The translations under genes were made by a program, and so were the position numbers. A stretch of 64,000 nucleotides of DNA from Mercurialis annua (Eukaryota > Streptophyta > Magnoliopsida > Malpighiales > Euphorbiaceae), in the NCBI RefSeq assembly GCF_937616625.2, contig NC_065571.1, positions 44,563,651-44,627,650 on the forward strand, in the 5' to 3' direction. Shown here piece after piece: positions 9,850 to 21,001 of this stretch; position 1 is the stretch's first letter, and every line of letters begins with the position of its first letter. The notes under the pieces were generated by a model that was not told the DNA's origin, did no database searches, and worked only from the letters and a program-made list of their open reading frames with translations.

Positions 9850-12120
9850 TTATGAGTTTCAAATTTAGTTTCCGATCCGCTCGAATTTTTAATCCGTACT
9901 CAAATCGCTTCAAATTTCACTTGGAATTCAAATCCAACGATCATAACTTTCTCCAAAAAACAAAGAAAACTATAAATTTTTAATTTATTTGTTCTCATTA
10001 AAAATTCATTAAGATGTTTTCAAACGGTTTCAAACAATTTCTAAAGCACATATTTATTACCATTTAAAAACATACAATGGTTTTAAACAGTTTACAAGCG
10101 TTTTAAAAAAAAAACAGCTTCAAACAGTTTACAAAGATTTCAAACAGTTTATAAAAGTTTCAAACAGTTTCATAAAACATAATTTACAATCTTTATCTAA
10201 AAACAATTTTAAACAATTTAAAATGTTTCAAACAATTTATAAAAGTTTCAAACAATTAAAAAAAACATTTTCAAACAGCTTACAAAAATTTCGAAAACAG
10301 TTTACAAAGGTTTCAACCAGTTTCAAACGGATTCTAAAAACAGTTTCAAACATTTCATAAAAAAATTAAATTTTTTATAAAAATAGTTTTCAACGGTTTA
10401 TAAAGGTTTCAGATAAATAATTTAAAACGATTTCTAAAAACGATTTACAATATTTTCAAACATATGAAAAAAAATCATCAATAAAAATTAAAAATTAGTA
10501 CATAAAAAATAGAAAGAGGAAGAAAAAAATCCAGAATAAGAGGATATGATGATGACGGTGGCGTAATATTCCGTTACTTCAAATTCTCTGAGACAAATAC
10601 GATTGATTTTATCATCGTTGATTTCTTATTTGTTTCAAATATTTAATTGTTTGTGTTATAAATTGAATATATTATATAAATTATAGAAAATTTAAATAGA
10701 ATTTTGTTAAAAAATTACATAGAAAAAAATGAAAAAAAAAATTACAGAGAAAAGAAGAAGAAAAAGACGAAGACGAAGAAGAAGAAAAGAAGAAGGAGGA
10801 AGAGGAACGAGAAAAACAAGAGAGAGAAAAAAAAATAAAAAATAAATAAAGAAAATGAGGTGTGCATGTGTTTAAAAGAAGAATAGTAAAAATGCAAATA
10901 AGTTAGATTTTATTTGAGAGTGCAACTAAAAATAATAGAAAAATAGAGTAAAAAAGTAAATTTTAAAAATTAAATATCGAGAACAAATAAGTTTAAAAAA
11001 GAAAAATATTTTGTGCAAATTTCTCTTCCTCTTTTTCCCTTCTCTCTCTCTTTCTTTTCTCTTTCCTCTTTCATCCATTTTATATAAATTTTCAAAAAAT
11101 ACTATTTAAATTTTATGTAATTCATCAAATAATTTCGATTTATAACATAAACAATCTCAGATCTGAAATAAATAAAAAAGCGCCGATAAATCGATCGTAT
11201 TTGTCTCAAATAAGTTGCAGTAACGATTCTGACATCGCCACCACCTTATCCTTTTATTTTGGATTTTCTTCTCTTTTTCATCTTTTTATTTTTTTATATG
11301 TTAATTATTAATTTTTAGTGTTAATTTTGTTCGTATGTTCGAAACTATTATAAACTGTTTGAAACTGGTTTTTAAATGTTTTAGATAAACGTTGCACATT
11401 GTGTTTTTAGAATTTGTTTGAAACTGTTTCAAAACTTTTGTAAACTATATGAAACCCTTTTATAAATTGTATTTTAAAAATATTTATAGACTGTTTTGAA
11501 ATTTTTGTAATTTGTTTGAAACTGCTCTTTTTGAAACTGTTTGAAACCTTTATAAATTGTTTGAAATTTTTATGAACTATTTGAAACTGATTTTAGAGAC
11601 TGTTTAAATTTGTTTTGAACCGTTTGAAACCTTTCTAAACTCTTTGAAATCTTTGTAAATTTTTTGAAACTGTTAAAAATATTTTTTTAAACTGTTTGAA
11701 GCCCTTTTATAAATTGTATTTGAAAAACCTATATAAACAGTTTTAAAAATTTTATAATCTATTTGAAACTGTTCTTATTTGAAACTGTTTGAAACGTTTG
11801 TAAACTATTTGAATTTTTTATAAACTGTTAAATCATTTTGTATATTGTTTGGAACCTTTTTATAAACCGTTTTAAACCATTGTATAAACTAAAAAAAAAA
11901 ACGGTTGCAAAACTATGTTTTAAAAACCTTTTGAAACTGTTTAGAACCCTTTGAAATTGTTTATAATAAATTTTTAATTAAAGAATAAATAAATTAATAG
12001 TTTACAATTTTCTTTCTTTTTGAAGAAAGGTACGATTGTTAGATTTGAATTTGAAGCAAAATTTGAAGGAATTTGATTACGAATTAAAAATTCGAACAAA
12101 TCAAAAAATAATTAGATAAT
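9850..12120. repeat. Large inverted repeat with arms made of TTTCAAACAGTTTATAAA repeats
   Basis: The left arm (about 9850-10800) reads repeatedly as degenerate TTTCAAACAGTTTATAAA; the right arm (about 11030-12120) reads as its complement, TTTGAAACTGTTT with variations. The correspondence continues through the inner part: the stretch around 10550-10600 (GACGGTGGCGTAATATTCC, GAGACAAATACGATTGAT) matches, inverted, 11190-11255 (CGATCGTATTTGTCTC, CGCCACCACC), and the outer TTCGAATTTTTAATTCG-like sequence at about 9890 matches about 12085. A spacer of about 230 bp contains the inverted 'head' copy at 10790-11027. No coding sequence is visible. It is a foldback-type structure of unknown class. Confidence 0.7.
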
Positions 12121-12646
12121 TAGTTAAAAGAAAAAAATCAAAAAATATTATTTGATGCTTAAAAAAATTCTAAAATTGACTCACAAGTGTCTTAAAGTTT
12201 ATATTTCAGCCGATAAATTATAATTTGACTCTGATTTAAAAGAAAGTTTGCAATTAGGTGTGCAAATTGCAATTTAATCTCTAAACTTTTTAAAATTACC
12301 AAAATCATCATTTCAAATCATAAATTGATTACAAAACTTTTAAAACGTCTAATTAAGTGAAAATTGAATTATTTTTAAGAAATCATTTATTTTTAATTGG
12401 ATGAGGTTTTTTAGATATTATTATCGGGAATCTGGACATTCTTAAAAATCTGCATCAAAATTATAGTGCTTATAAAAATCTATCAATTTGGGATAATAAG
12501 AATAATAATTAAAATTATAAATCAACATAATAACTATATTTTTTAATATGTATATTTTGACAATGAGATTATTATTTTATGATGAAAGAAGTGTCATTTA
12601 ATGATATCATGAAATCAACTTTTTTGTCTTATTTAATATAAATTCT
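12121..12646. other. AT-rich intergenic DNA, nothing recognised
   Basis: About 530 bp of A+T-rich sequence with short homopolymers and no open frame, inverted-repeat end or promoter that I can support. It leads directly into the left LTR of the Tat-lineage element. Confidence 0.5.
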
Positions 12647-13227
12647 TAATGGAGGCTGCCTTCTGATCCGATGATTAAACCAGCAAAACAGGGTAGAAGC
12701 TAATCAAACGGTGTTAGTTCGATTAACTCTCCGATGCTAAAGTCAGTATTGGCTCGAGCAACGTTTTTAGTATATGAATGTAACTGTGTGTTTAGACATA
12801 CCTCAAACTCTTTATATAGTAGTTGAATGTGTACCTTATGGAATTTGAATAAGATAGTGATTCTTATTTAGTAGGGTTTGGCCTTGAATGGGAAAGAGGT
12901 TTCTAATTCAAGTAGAAGTCTTATTTAGGAATATCTTCCTGAATAAGCTTATCTTCCTAAATTGGAATTTGTGTCCAAATAGGAGAGTTATTTTGTAGGT
13001 ATGATTCTTGGGTGAATCCCTAAGGGGACACGCTTTATCCGAGTCTTCAGGGATTCTGCTTATCTTCGGGATTCAGATTACTCCTTCTATCAAGGCGGAT
13101 CTCATATATTCGGTTACCAGTATTATCTAGCTTTTACTCCTTTGGGTGAGAGCTCAATATCGTCTTGGAGGATGAATCTCATGAGACTTGACTCCACTAT
13201 ATCTATGATAGGATTCAGTATTCATCA
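12647..13227 (-). repeat. 3' LTR of the Tat-lineage element
   Basis: 581 bp matching the 23884-24449 LTR over its length. On the plus strand it begins TAATGGAGG (the expected TG has become TA) and ends TTCATCA. It carries a TATA-like sequence on the minus strand (CTATATAAAG near 12815) and is followed by a C-run (about 13231-13238), which on the element's strand is the polypurine tract preceding the 3' LTR. Confidence 0.85.
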
Positions 13228-13509
13228 TTATCCCCCCCGCAAGTAAGTTAAAATCTCGGTATTTATGTCTTGTTAAAATTAAGTTTTTCTTAGGCCGAGT
13301 CGTTCTATATTCCGGCGTGTCGTTTCACTTGCTTGTCAAAATTTCCATATTTCCTTTATTCGCCATGTGTCAATCATCAGTCATCATCTTTATCAGATTA
13401 GAGACAAGTGTCTCGTGTTTGTGACATGTGTCGGTCATCCGCTGCAATGCTTATGGTTTCGTCTCTTTGTATTCCTAACCCCCATCATTATGGTTTTTGG
13501 GGATTTGGG

Positions 13510-13518
13510 TATATATAG
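13510..13518 (+). promoter_or_regulatory. Possible TATA box for the antisense gene of the Tat element
   Basis: TATATATAG lies on the plus strand about 340 bp upstream of the first recognisable antisense coding segment and just inside the 3' LTR. The position suits a promoter for that gene, but no independent evidence is visible. Confidence 0.35.
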
Positions 13519-13857
13519 TTGTTTTATCATTTCATCTTTTTACCTTAGATTTTCTCACCTCAAATTTTTTACTCCTTGCTTTGTTATTTTGCTCCATTAT
13601 TTCAAGATTCCTCGCTTCAGAGTTATTCCATACTTTTCCTTTGATCTTACTTATCTAATTTCCAGGTACTTATGGGACTTTAGTTGATTATTTTTTGCAT
13701 CTTTTTGCGTTTCTCTCATTTTTCTGCTTTCCATTTTTGTTCTTCGTGTTCTTCATCTTTCTAGGCGTTGATTCCTAGTTTTTGCATGCTTTGATCTTTT
13801 AAAATTTAAAATTCTTTCCTCCCTGCTGTTTCCCTCCTTTAATTTTAAATTGTCCGA

Positions 13858-14850
13858 AGAAGGTGAAGGGACTCGGGGTGCTCGCGATGATTTGCAGCAT
13901 ACCCGTAGTTCTTTGTCTGCTGAGCAAATAATTAAGTTCGCTCAGGATTTTGATTTCCCTGAGTCGTATTTAATTTTGAAGCCTGCGTCGAAGTTCAGGG
14001 CGAATCATAGTACCGACGCTTGATAAAATTGTTATTTTTCATGAACACTTATTATCCGGTTTGTGTTTCCCATTTGAACCTTTATTGAAAAGTATTTATG
14101 AAAATTTAGTTATTCCAGTCGGGCAGCTTCATCCCAATGTTATTCGTATTATTTGTTCCTTTCTCGAGTCCTGTAAATCTCGTGGTCAGGAACCCTCTCT
14201 AAATTTATTCCATTATTTTTATTCTTTTTCTCGATGAAAGGATGGGAAATTTATTTTTGCTGCCGGTAGGTCGAACCGTTTCCTTTTTGTTCTTCCTTCT
14301 TCACTTTAGGGCTGGACCCCTAAGTTTTTCTTGGTTCATTATTCCTCTTTTTCTTTTTTGCTCAGAGCTTTGTTGAGAGGAACCCTTTCTTCTCTTCCGA
14401 TGTAATCTGATGAAGAGAAAGACTTTACTAACTCTCTTTTGTCAGACTATAAGGCTGCTAAGCCTAACCATAGTTGTCTTCTATAGCAATACTTGAATCG
14501 TCGCGTTTGCCTTTGGCGGACCTTCCCGACAGAGGTATTTTTTCTAACTTTTGTTTTATTTTATTATTTGTAGGATGTCTACTTCTCTCCAAAGCAGTAA
14601 ATCAACATAGCTGTTGTTCCGAGCCCGAGCACAAAAGGTGCCCCGGCTGGGGGTTTAGAGACTTTGCTGCCTCAGTCGAAGGTTCCTGAAGTCACTCAGG
14701 AAAAGTCGGTGGCTTCTTGGTAGAAGAGGCATTCTTCTGAGGATCAGTCTGATCCCTTGGCTAAGAAGTATAAGAAAAAGAAGGCTTCGAAAGAAGTCTC
14801 TGCTGGTGATGCGCCAAAATTTGTCGAGTGGGTGGAGAGGCAGGATCCGC
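13858..14850 (+). pseudogene. Antisense gene of the Tat element, part 1 (putative gypsy-type transposon domain)
   Basis: Reading frames on the plus strand give FHEHLLSGLCFPFEPLL, then QLHPNVIRIICSFLESC, LFHYFYSFSR and GWTPKFFLVHYSSF. This order matches the plant 'putative gypsy type transposon' domain (often misnamed transposase) that annotators find in antisense frames of Tat-lineage elements. Several in-frame stops and frame changes interrupt it (for example near 14021, 14238 and 14400), so it is a pseudogene. A candidate short intron with GT/AG ends occurs at 14535-14573, but 39 bp is too short for a normal plant intron. The segment is cut at 14850 by a solo LTR insertion. Its true start is unclear; a 106-codon frame upstream (13367-13687) has no recognisable motif. 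Confidence 0.6.
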
Positions 14851-17066
14851 TGTAATAACCCTAAAAATATAACAATAATTGGATCGTGCCACGTGTCCTG
14901 AATTATGAAAATTAGGTCAAGTAGGTCGGAAATGGAAATTGAGTTGAGTATCGTAGTCAGAATAAGTTTATTAAGTGGATCGCAGAATAATAATTTTTGT
15001 TGGTAATTATTATTCGTCAGAGCGGGTATTAGCGGGACTAAGGAAAAGCTAAGAAAAATTTAAATAAAATAAAGTGTAGGTCCCGAGCTAATAATTTTTA
15101 AGCCGTCGTTCGTAAAATATTTTTAAGAATTTATCGGTAAAGTTTCCCGTAAATCGGAGATCGTATTAAAATTGGACGCAGACGTTAATTAAGGAATTAA
15201 CTTAAAGTACGAGATTGAGCAGTTTGAGTCTAAATGTACTTTAACCAATATATAATCATCTTCTTCAACTTCATTTTGAAGTTACAGACATGATAATTCA
15301 ACATTTCATCGTTAAACTTCGGCAACACTTAGATCGTTCGTTTCTCGTCCGAATTTGATGGTTTTTGTTGCAAAACGATCATAACTCGAAGGGCTATCAA
15401 GGTGAGCATGTCACTTTGCCTTTTGTTTTGTTATATTTGATGGGTTTTTGGTTATAATAGTTAGGCTACTGCAAAACCGTACTGTTTACGAGTATTCGAT
15501 TCGTTTTAAGTGTAGGGCAGGCCTCACGACGTGAGGGGACCCCTCACGTCGTGAGGGAGGCTCGGCAAGGCATTCCAAGCCTATTGCTTCACGGGAAATC
15601 CATCCCGAGACCCATACGATGCATTTCAGCTTGATTTTGACCTACAGACTCCGAGAACGTGAAGTTTGGACATATAATTTGAAGTTTACGATTAGAGTTT
15701 TGATATACGGAGATAAACATTTAGGTTTAAGGTTTATGTCGTAAACCTAAAGTCGTATAGCATTAGTATCGATGACCGATAAGCAAAGATAGAACAAAAT
15801 AAGATTAAATGCGATTAGAACTCGACGGGTTACGTATATATTTATATCTCGAGTCTAGAATGTCTATAGAGTTAGATTCTTACTTGAGTTAATGTTTATC
15901 TGTTTCCTAGATCCGGCGAGGCAACCAGCTACTGGACAAGGAGCTCGTGAAACTTGATGGGGGTCATGTGATCAAAGTTTTTGGAATAGCAAACATTGAG
16001 TTTATATGTGTTTACTTTTGATGTATTGAAAATGCATTGCTTTCTAAATGCAAAATGATTTATATGAATTGCATAGCATGATTTAGTATCGAAATGCTTT
16101 GTATAAAATACACGCATCATTATCTTGCAACCAGTATAGATCCGATGAACATGCTTTCCTATTGGGCGGCAATAGGAACTATGTGATCACTAGTTAAGTC
16201 CAGGCTATATGCTTCTTCATTATTTATGATGGCGATACGAGGTCAGCTTGGTAGAATCATCCGACGACCTGTATCTAATGAGTCGCCTAGGTTGAACTAT
16301 CAAGGGACTCATAACGGTCGTTGGATTTAAGTGATGGTACGAGTCACCTTGATTGAACTATCCCGGGACTGTACCAGATGGTGTTGGTTGACTTGGTTGA
16401 ACTATCCCGTAACCTACCATCAGGATTAAGTTATTCGTTTTGATTGTAAGGAAGATTCAAGGAATCGAGGATTAGGGTTTCAATCGAAAGTTATATTCGG
16501 ATGCATAGGAATGAATGATTTATAGCATTATTTTATTTTATAAAATACTCACTTGTAAACTATAAACTCACTCAGTTTTGACTGACCCCGTTGTTTTAAA
16601 CAATCTTCAGGTAAATAGTCTTTTGACGTGACGGACTTCTATCCTTGCTTCAGAAGTCTGTGTTTAGAAGTACGTACAAATGAAGTTTATATCGATAGCG
16701 CTGCAGTAGTCTATTCCTAGATGTATATGTGATTTTGTCAAACAGTTTTATGTAGTACCTATACTCTGATATTTTATAAACTCGCATAGTTTTATCTGCG
16801 CTTAAACCGTTTGCTTTTGATGTGAAAAACAGGGCAATGCTCGATGTGGCATCACATAGTAAGACCCTAGTTTCTATGTATAGTTTTTAGAATGTGAATA
16901 GATGTTTGCAATTGTATGGCTTTAAAAGATTTTCTGAAAACGTTTTGCATGATTGTTATTTGATTTGATTGCAAAACGTTTATAGTGGTTTTGGGCCTCA
17001 CGGGTTTCAGAGCTACCACTCCCAGTCGCTAGCGCCGGTCTCGGCTCGAGATTTCGGGTCGTGACA
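14851..17066 (+). mobile_element. Solo LTR, Del/Tekay-like chromovirus type
   Basis: The 2216-bp sequence starts TGTAATAACCC and ends GGGTCGTGACA, the terminal pattern of plant Del/Tekay gypsy LTRs. It is flanked by a perfect 5-bp target duplication TCCGC (14846-14850 and 17067-17071), and the coding sequence of the antisense gene resumes immediately after it. There is no internal gag-pol, so this is the product of LTR-LTR recombination. Inside are a strong palindrome (15522-15556) and the typical CATCACATAGTAAGACCC block near 16849. Confidence 0.9.
15522..15556. repeat. Nested palindromes in the Del-like LTR
   Basis: A 35-bp near-perfect palindrome reads CCTCACGACGTGAGGGGA then CCCCTCACGTCGTGAGG (overlapping at the centre). 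Each half is itself a palindrome around ACGACGT or ACGTCGT. It lies in the 5' third of the solo LTR. Confidence 0.85.
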
Positions 17067-17310
17067 TCCGCCGAGGCTTTCCAATACAAAGGTTCTTCAT
17101 GCGTACATGGAGAACGTTTTGGTTAAGGAGGACATGGAATCCATAGATCACGAGCATGACGATGGTTAAGTCTGTTTTCTTGATATATATTTTCTCTCCA
17201 GCTTTTTTATTTATATATACACCAGCTGAATTCGTTTTTCCTTGTTTTTTATGGAGATGATCCAGGCGATCACTGTTCTGGAAAGATGTCGCCTAGGTTC
17301 GGTGGATAAA
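17067..17310 (+). pseudogene. Antisense gene of the Tat element, part 2
   Basis: This 244-bp piece lies between two solo LTRs and belongs to the same antisense gene. It reads VLHAYMENVLVKEDMESIDHE from about 17087, and near its end AITVLERCRLGSVDK (about 17266-17310), which joins in frame across the next insertion to LKQLRKDC. The middle (about 17165-17255) is T-rich with GT and AG boundaries and may be an intron. It has no known domain. Confidence 0.5.
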
Positions 17311-19056
17311 TGATAGGAGTAGAAATACTCCTATATTTATGTGTGCTGTTGATACGGTATTTGCATATTTGTATCTGTTTTTGAGGATTATTCAGGTACT
17401 TATTGTTATTTTGAGTATTTCAGGAAAATGTGCAAGTATGGCGTAATATGGAGCATTTTGATGTTACTCAGAGATTGCTGGATGTCGGAATGAATCATAG
17501 GAGAATCGGGAAGCGGAAATAGGTGATTTTAGCCAAATTAAAGAATGCACGAACGTGCCTTTTCAAGATACACGAACGTGGATTATTGCCGAAGGTGGTG
17601 TATTGAGAAATGAGAAGAAATCAAGAAATTTGGCTAAGGGAGAGAGTACACGAACGTGCACTTCCCTTCAGTTTCAGAGTGCACGGTCGTGTATTTTCGC
17701 CGAAGGGTGATGTTTGAAAAGCTGAAAGAGAAGCAAAAAAATGGCCAAGTTACCTAGTACACAGTCGTGTACTTCTATCCAGTGAAAAGTGCACGAACGT
17801 GTACTTTCACCAAAAAAGTTGTTTTAAAGCTGAAAAGGAAGCCAGAAATTGGCTAAGTACCATAGTGCACGAACGTGCACTTCCTTGTAGTGTTAAAGTG
17901 CACGGTCGTGCACTTCTGCCGAAAGGCATACTTTTTGGAGAAGCTGAAGACATAAATTTGGTTAAGTCACATACTACACGAACGTGTACAAGGAAGCACG
18001 GTCGTGCACTTTTCAGAAGCTCAGACTTAAAAAGACTAAAATGTCAGTTTTTAACTCCGAACTCCAAGAAACTCAAAGGGCACTTCTGGGTTTTCATCTA
18101 ACTCGACCTAATATCGGATTGTAAAGTTAGGAGCCGTATAAATAGTGAGTTTTAACATCGAACAAAGGTTCGCGTAGTTTTGTGATCAAATAAACCCTAT
18201 TTTCTTAGTTTTCTATTCGTTTCGCAATTGGATTTATAGTTTATTATTATTTTCTTCTGCAATCATTATTTGATTACTTCGAACAAGGTACGATTGATTT
18301 CAATTTCATATTCAGTATTCAATTTAATCTTAGAATGAATTCGTTAATTATTATTTTTAGTTTATCCATAATTATGTCTAGCTAAACCCTTCGTTGGGGA
18401 TTATTAATCTAAATTATGTCTGTGTAATTGAATTGGAATTATGGGTTTTTGTTCTTGATGGATTATTGTGCTTAATGCTTAGCCTAAACTGATCACTTAG
18501 TCTATGCCATATGTTTTAGTTTGCTCGAGAGAGTAAAATTGGAATAGAACAATATAATTAAGAATGCAGGAATTGATTGTGCGGGAGTGATTTAACGAGT
18601 GCGTATTCTTTGAATTTTCTTAACAACCATTTAATTGATTTATACATAGGTTAATCATTGTGCGAGAGTGAATAAATTAACCTAGTATTAGTTAGTTTAA
18701 TGCTTTTGCCTGTAATTGCTCGAGAGAGAATTGTACGTGCTTTAGATTAGTTCGAACCTCATCAGAACAATACAATTTATAACCCGAATCAAGTAAACAA
18801 CATAACGACGATTAATAATCCCTGCCTTTTCTATTATTGTTAAACAATCACTTTACTTACAACTTTATTTTACTTTAATCTACAATATTTAATATCTATC
18901 TTTTAATTTACAAAACCAACAAAAAATATCTTTTTGGCTATTCGAATCGAGTCTCTTATCTGTTTGTCTTTAGAGCTTTCTCTGTAGGTACAATATCCGG
19001 ACTTCGCAGTCTGTATTACAAGTTGGCATACGTACGCTTGCGTATTTTTACCAACA
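17311..19056 (+). mobile_element. Solo LTR of an Athila-like family
   Basis: The 1746-bp sequence begins TGATAGGAGTAGAAATACTCC and ends ATTTTTACCAACA, and is colinear with the LTRs of the Athila element at 37871-50616. The target duplication ATAAA is perfect (17306-17310 and 19057-19061). A TATA box TATAAATAG lies at about 18137-18145, and an array of ten CACG-type palindromes sits upstream (17546-18009). No internal region is present. The frame at 17799-18101 reads through the palindrome array and is not a gene. Confidence 0.92.
17546..18009. repeat. Palindrome array, CACGAACGTG type, in the solo LTR
   Basis: About ten copies, singly or in pairs, of TGCACGAACGTGCA, TACACGAACGTGTA or GCACGGTCGTGC lie in the U3-like part of the solo LTR, roughly 130-590 bp upstream of its TATA box. 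Some copies have one mismatch (for example ACACAGTCGTGT). Confidence 0.85.
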
Positions 19057-19576
19057 ATAAACTGAAACAGTTGAGGAAGGATTGCGCTTCATGGCAATCT
19101 GAGAAAAAGGAGCTTCAAAACTCTTCAAACGAAGCAGACGCTCTCTATCTGCAACTTATTTCTTCAAGAACCGTCAAGGAGAAGGAGATTACTGCTTTGG
19201 AGACTCGGCTCAGGTCTTTTTCCGAGGATATCGAGTCTCTCAAAGCTTCCTTTTCCACTCTTTCCTCGGAGAGAGATTTGTTGAAGACTGAGGCAGAGCA
19301 ACTTCGCCGTCGCCTTTCAGAGTCTAGGTCTTTTTATTCCTAAATAATGACTCAGTATCGATTGGCGATTGGGACAAAGCTGTGGGAAAAGAAACCTGAT
19401 GTTGATGTTTCGGGTGTGAACCGATTGGACCTAGCATCGCTCGCCAAAGATGTCAAGACGAAGCTTAACAAGCAAAAAGCCGAAGCCTTCAAAAAGCTTC
19501 TTGATATCTTTGTATTTATCTTTTTTTTTTTGAATGTAGGATGCTATTGCAGCTTTATTTGTAATCCATTTTGAAG
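19057..19576 (+). pseudogene. Antisense gene of the Tat element, part 3 (coiled-coil C-terminus)
   Basis: After the solo LTR the antisense frame resumes: LKQLRKDCASWQSEKKEL, then a heptad-like stretch rich in Glu, Lys, Leu and Ser (about 19130-19320) predicted by eye to form a coiled coil. A stop codon at about 19341 is followed by another frame (19347-19574) with VDVSGVNRLDLASLAKDV. A coiled-coil tail is typical for the proteins encoded by such antisense genes in Tat elements. The reading frame is broken. Confidence 0.55.
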
Positions 19577-20146
19577 TATGAATAGAAATTTTTTCTATCT
19601 TTCTCCTTGCCCATTTATTTTTCCGAGTTAATCTAAACTCGTTCTTTCGTTATCTCCAATTATGCTTTTAGTTTGCTTTTTTCTTTTCGCTGTTAATTTA
19701 AAATTCGTGAATTTGCTTGTTGTTTAAATTCCGGCGAATCTAGTTTGGACTCGGGCGAGTTTTGTTTTATTTTAGACTCAAACGAATCTATTATATTTTT
19801 TTATTTAGACTCAGGGGAGTCTGTTTTTTTTAACCTGGGCTCAAACAAGCTCGTTAAATTTTTTTAGATTCAAACAAATCTTTTGTTTGCCGAATATGAA
19901 ATTTCTGAATATTTATTCCATAAATAAGCTCGGTACATACTACAAAACGATTTATTGGTAGTATTTTCTTAGATTCTTTACATTCTAATATCTTGGGATC
20001 ATGAATCTAGTTAACGTTTTGAGCTTGTATGCTCCTTTTCCTGTGACTTCTTCAATTATGTAGGGTCCTTTCCAGTTTGGTTGCAGCTTCTTTACTCCGG
20101 CGTTTCCTCGGCCGACTTCCGCGTTTCTTTGGACGAGATCGCCAGT
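19577..20146. other. Tat element spacer with degenerate 'GACTCNNNCGANTC' repeats
   Basis: Between the 3' ends of the antisense gene and of pol lies T-rich sequence containing several imperfect copies of a short motif (GACTCGGGCGAGTTT, GACTCAAACGAATCT, GACTCAGGGGAGTCT, GCTCAAACAAGCTC) around 19745-19880. No gene is visible. Confidence 0.5.
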
Positions 20147-20986
20147 CTAGAATTCCCTCGAGTTTATTTTCTTGTTATGATATTTGGCAGCTTGTTTCTT
20201 GTAGGCTTCGGCTCGGATTCCCGCTTGATTTCTTCTCTCTTCTAATAAGTCTAAGCATAGCCTTATTTTTGCTTCATTGGTCTCTTCTTCTAAGTAGTTC
20301 ACTCTGATGCTTGGTATTCCGATTTCTAATGGTATCACTACTTCCATACCGTAGGTGAGTCTAAAAGGTGTTTCGCCTGTTCTTTTTTTTGGGGTTGTTC
20401 TATAAGCCAAAAGGACACTATAGAGTTCATCCATCCAATTTTCTTCATATTGTGCTAGCCTTTTCTTGATTCCTTGTGTTATGGTTCAATTGGTCACTTC
20501 TGTCATGTCATTGGTCTGAGGGTGCGCCACTAATGTAACCTTTAAATTTATCATCAGGTCTCCACAGAATTTCCTGAATCGCCTACAGTCGAATTGTTTT
20601 CCATTATTTGCGACCACGGTGTGAGGTATACCGAACTGACATATTACTTCGTTCTTGAATAATTCTTCCACTCTTGCCGCTGTTACAGTTGATACTGGTG
20701 CTACCTCAACCCACTTTGTGAAGTGTTCGATGGCTACAATTAGGAACTTCATTTGGTTTATCCTGGTTGGAAAAAGTCCGACTATGTCTATTCCCCACAT
20801 GGCGAAGAGCCAAGGACTCTCTAATTATCCTTGTGGTACTGCTGGTCTGTGGTTAACATTGTTGTGCCTTTGGTATTTGTTGTATTTTTTCAGAAATGCT
20901 TTTGCGTTTTCCTTGATAGTTGGCCAATAGTATCCTTGAAGCATTGTCTTCCTTGCAAGTTTGGCCACACCTTCATGTGCTCTACA
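20147..20986 (-). pseudogene. Integrase of the Tat-lineage element, inactivated
   Basis: The minus strand encodes recognisable integrase parts. A decayed zinc-binding region is near 20850-20986, where both expected cysteines of the C-x2-C pair appear as tyrosines (KKYNKYQRH). The catalytic core spans 20800-20486 (MWGIDIVGLFPT, then HTVVANNGKQF, then TEVTN) and the C-terminal part 20434-20147 (LLAYRTTPKKRTGETPFRL). The second Asp of the DDE triad is replaced by Asn (VANNGKQF), and stop codons separate the parts. It should therefore be non-functional. Confidence 0.85.
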
Positions 20987-21001
20987 TATTCCTTCATGAA
21001 T

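Larger units (their letters stand above)
8248..11027. repeat. Outer terminal-inverted-repeat structure (head copies)
   Basis: Sequence 8248-8409 continuing at 9566-9610 (ATTTGCACTCAAT..., AAGCACATGCACTACTTATTTTCTC) is found reverse-complemented at about 10790-11027 (GAAAATGAGGTGTGCATG...GTGCAAATTTCTC). The two heads therefore bracket the 8410 element and the left arm of the repeat at 9850-10800. No clean target duplication was found; ends are approximate. Confidence 0.5.

Noticed and set aside
14535..14573. Intron in the antisense gene of the Tat element
   Set aside because: GT and AG ends fit, but 39 bp is below the usual minimum for plant introns and the gene is broken; kept only as a remark.
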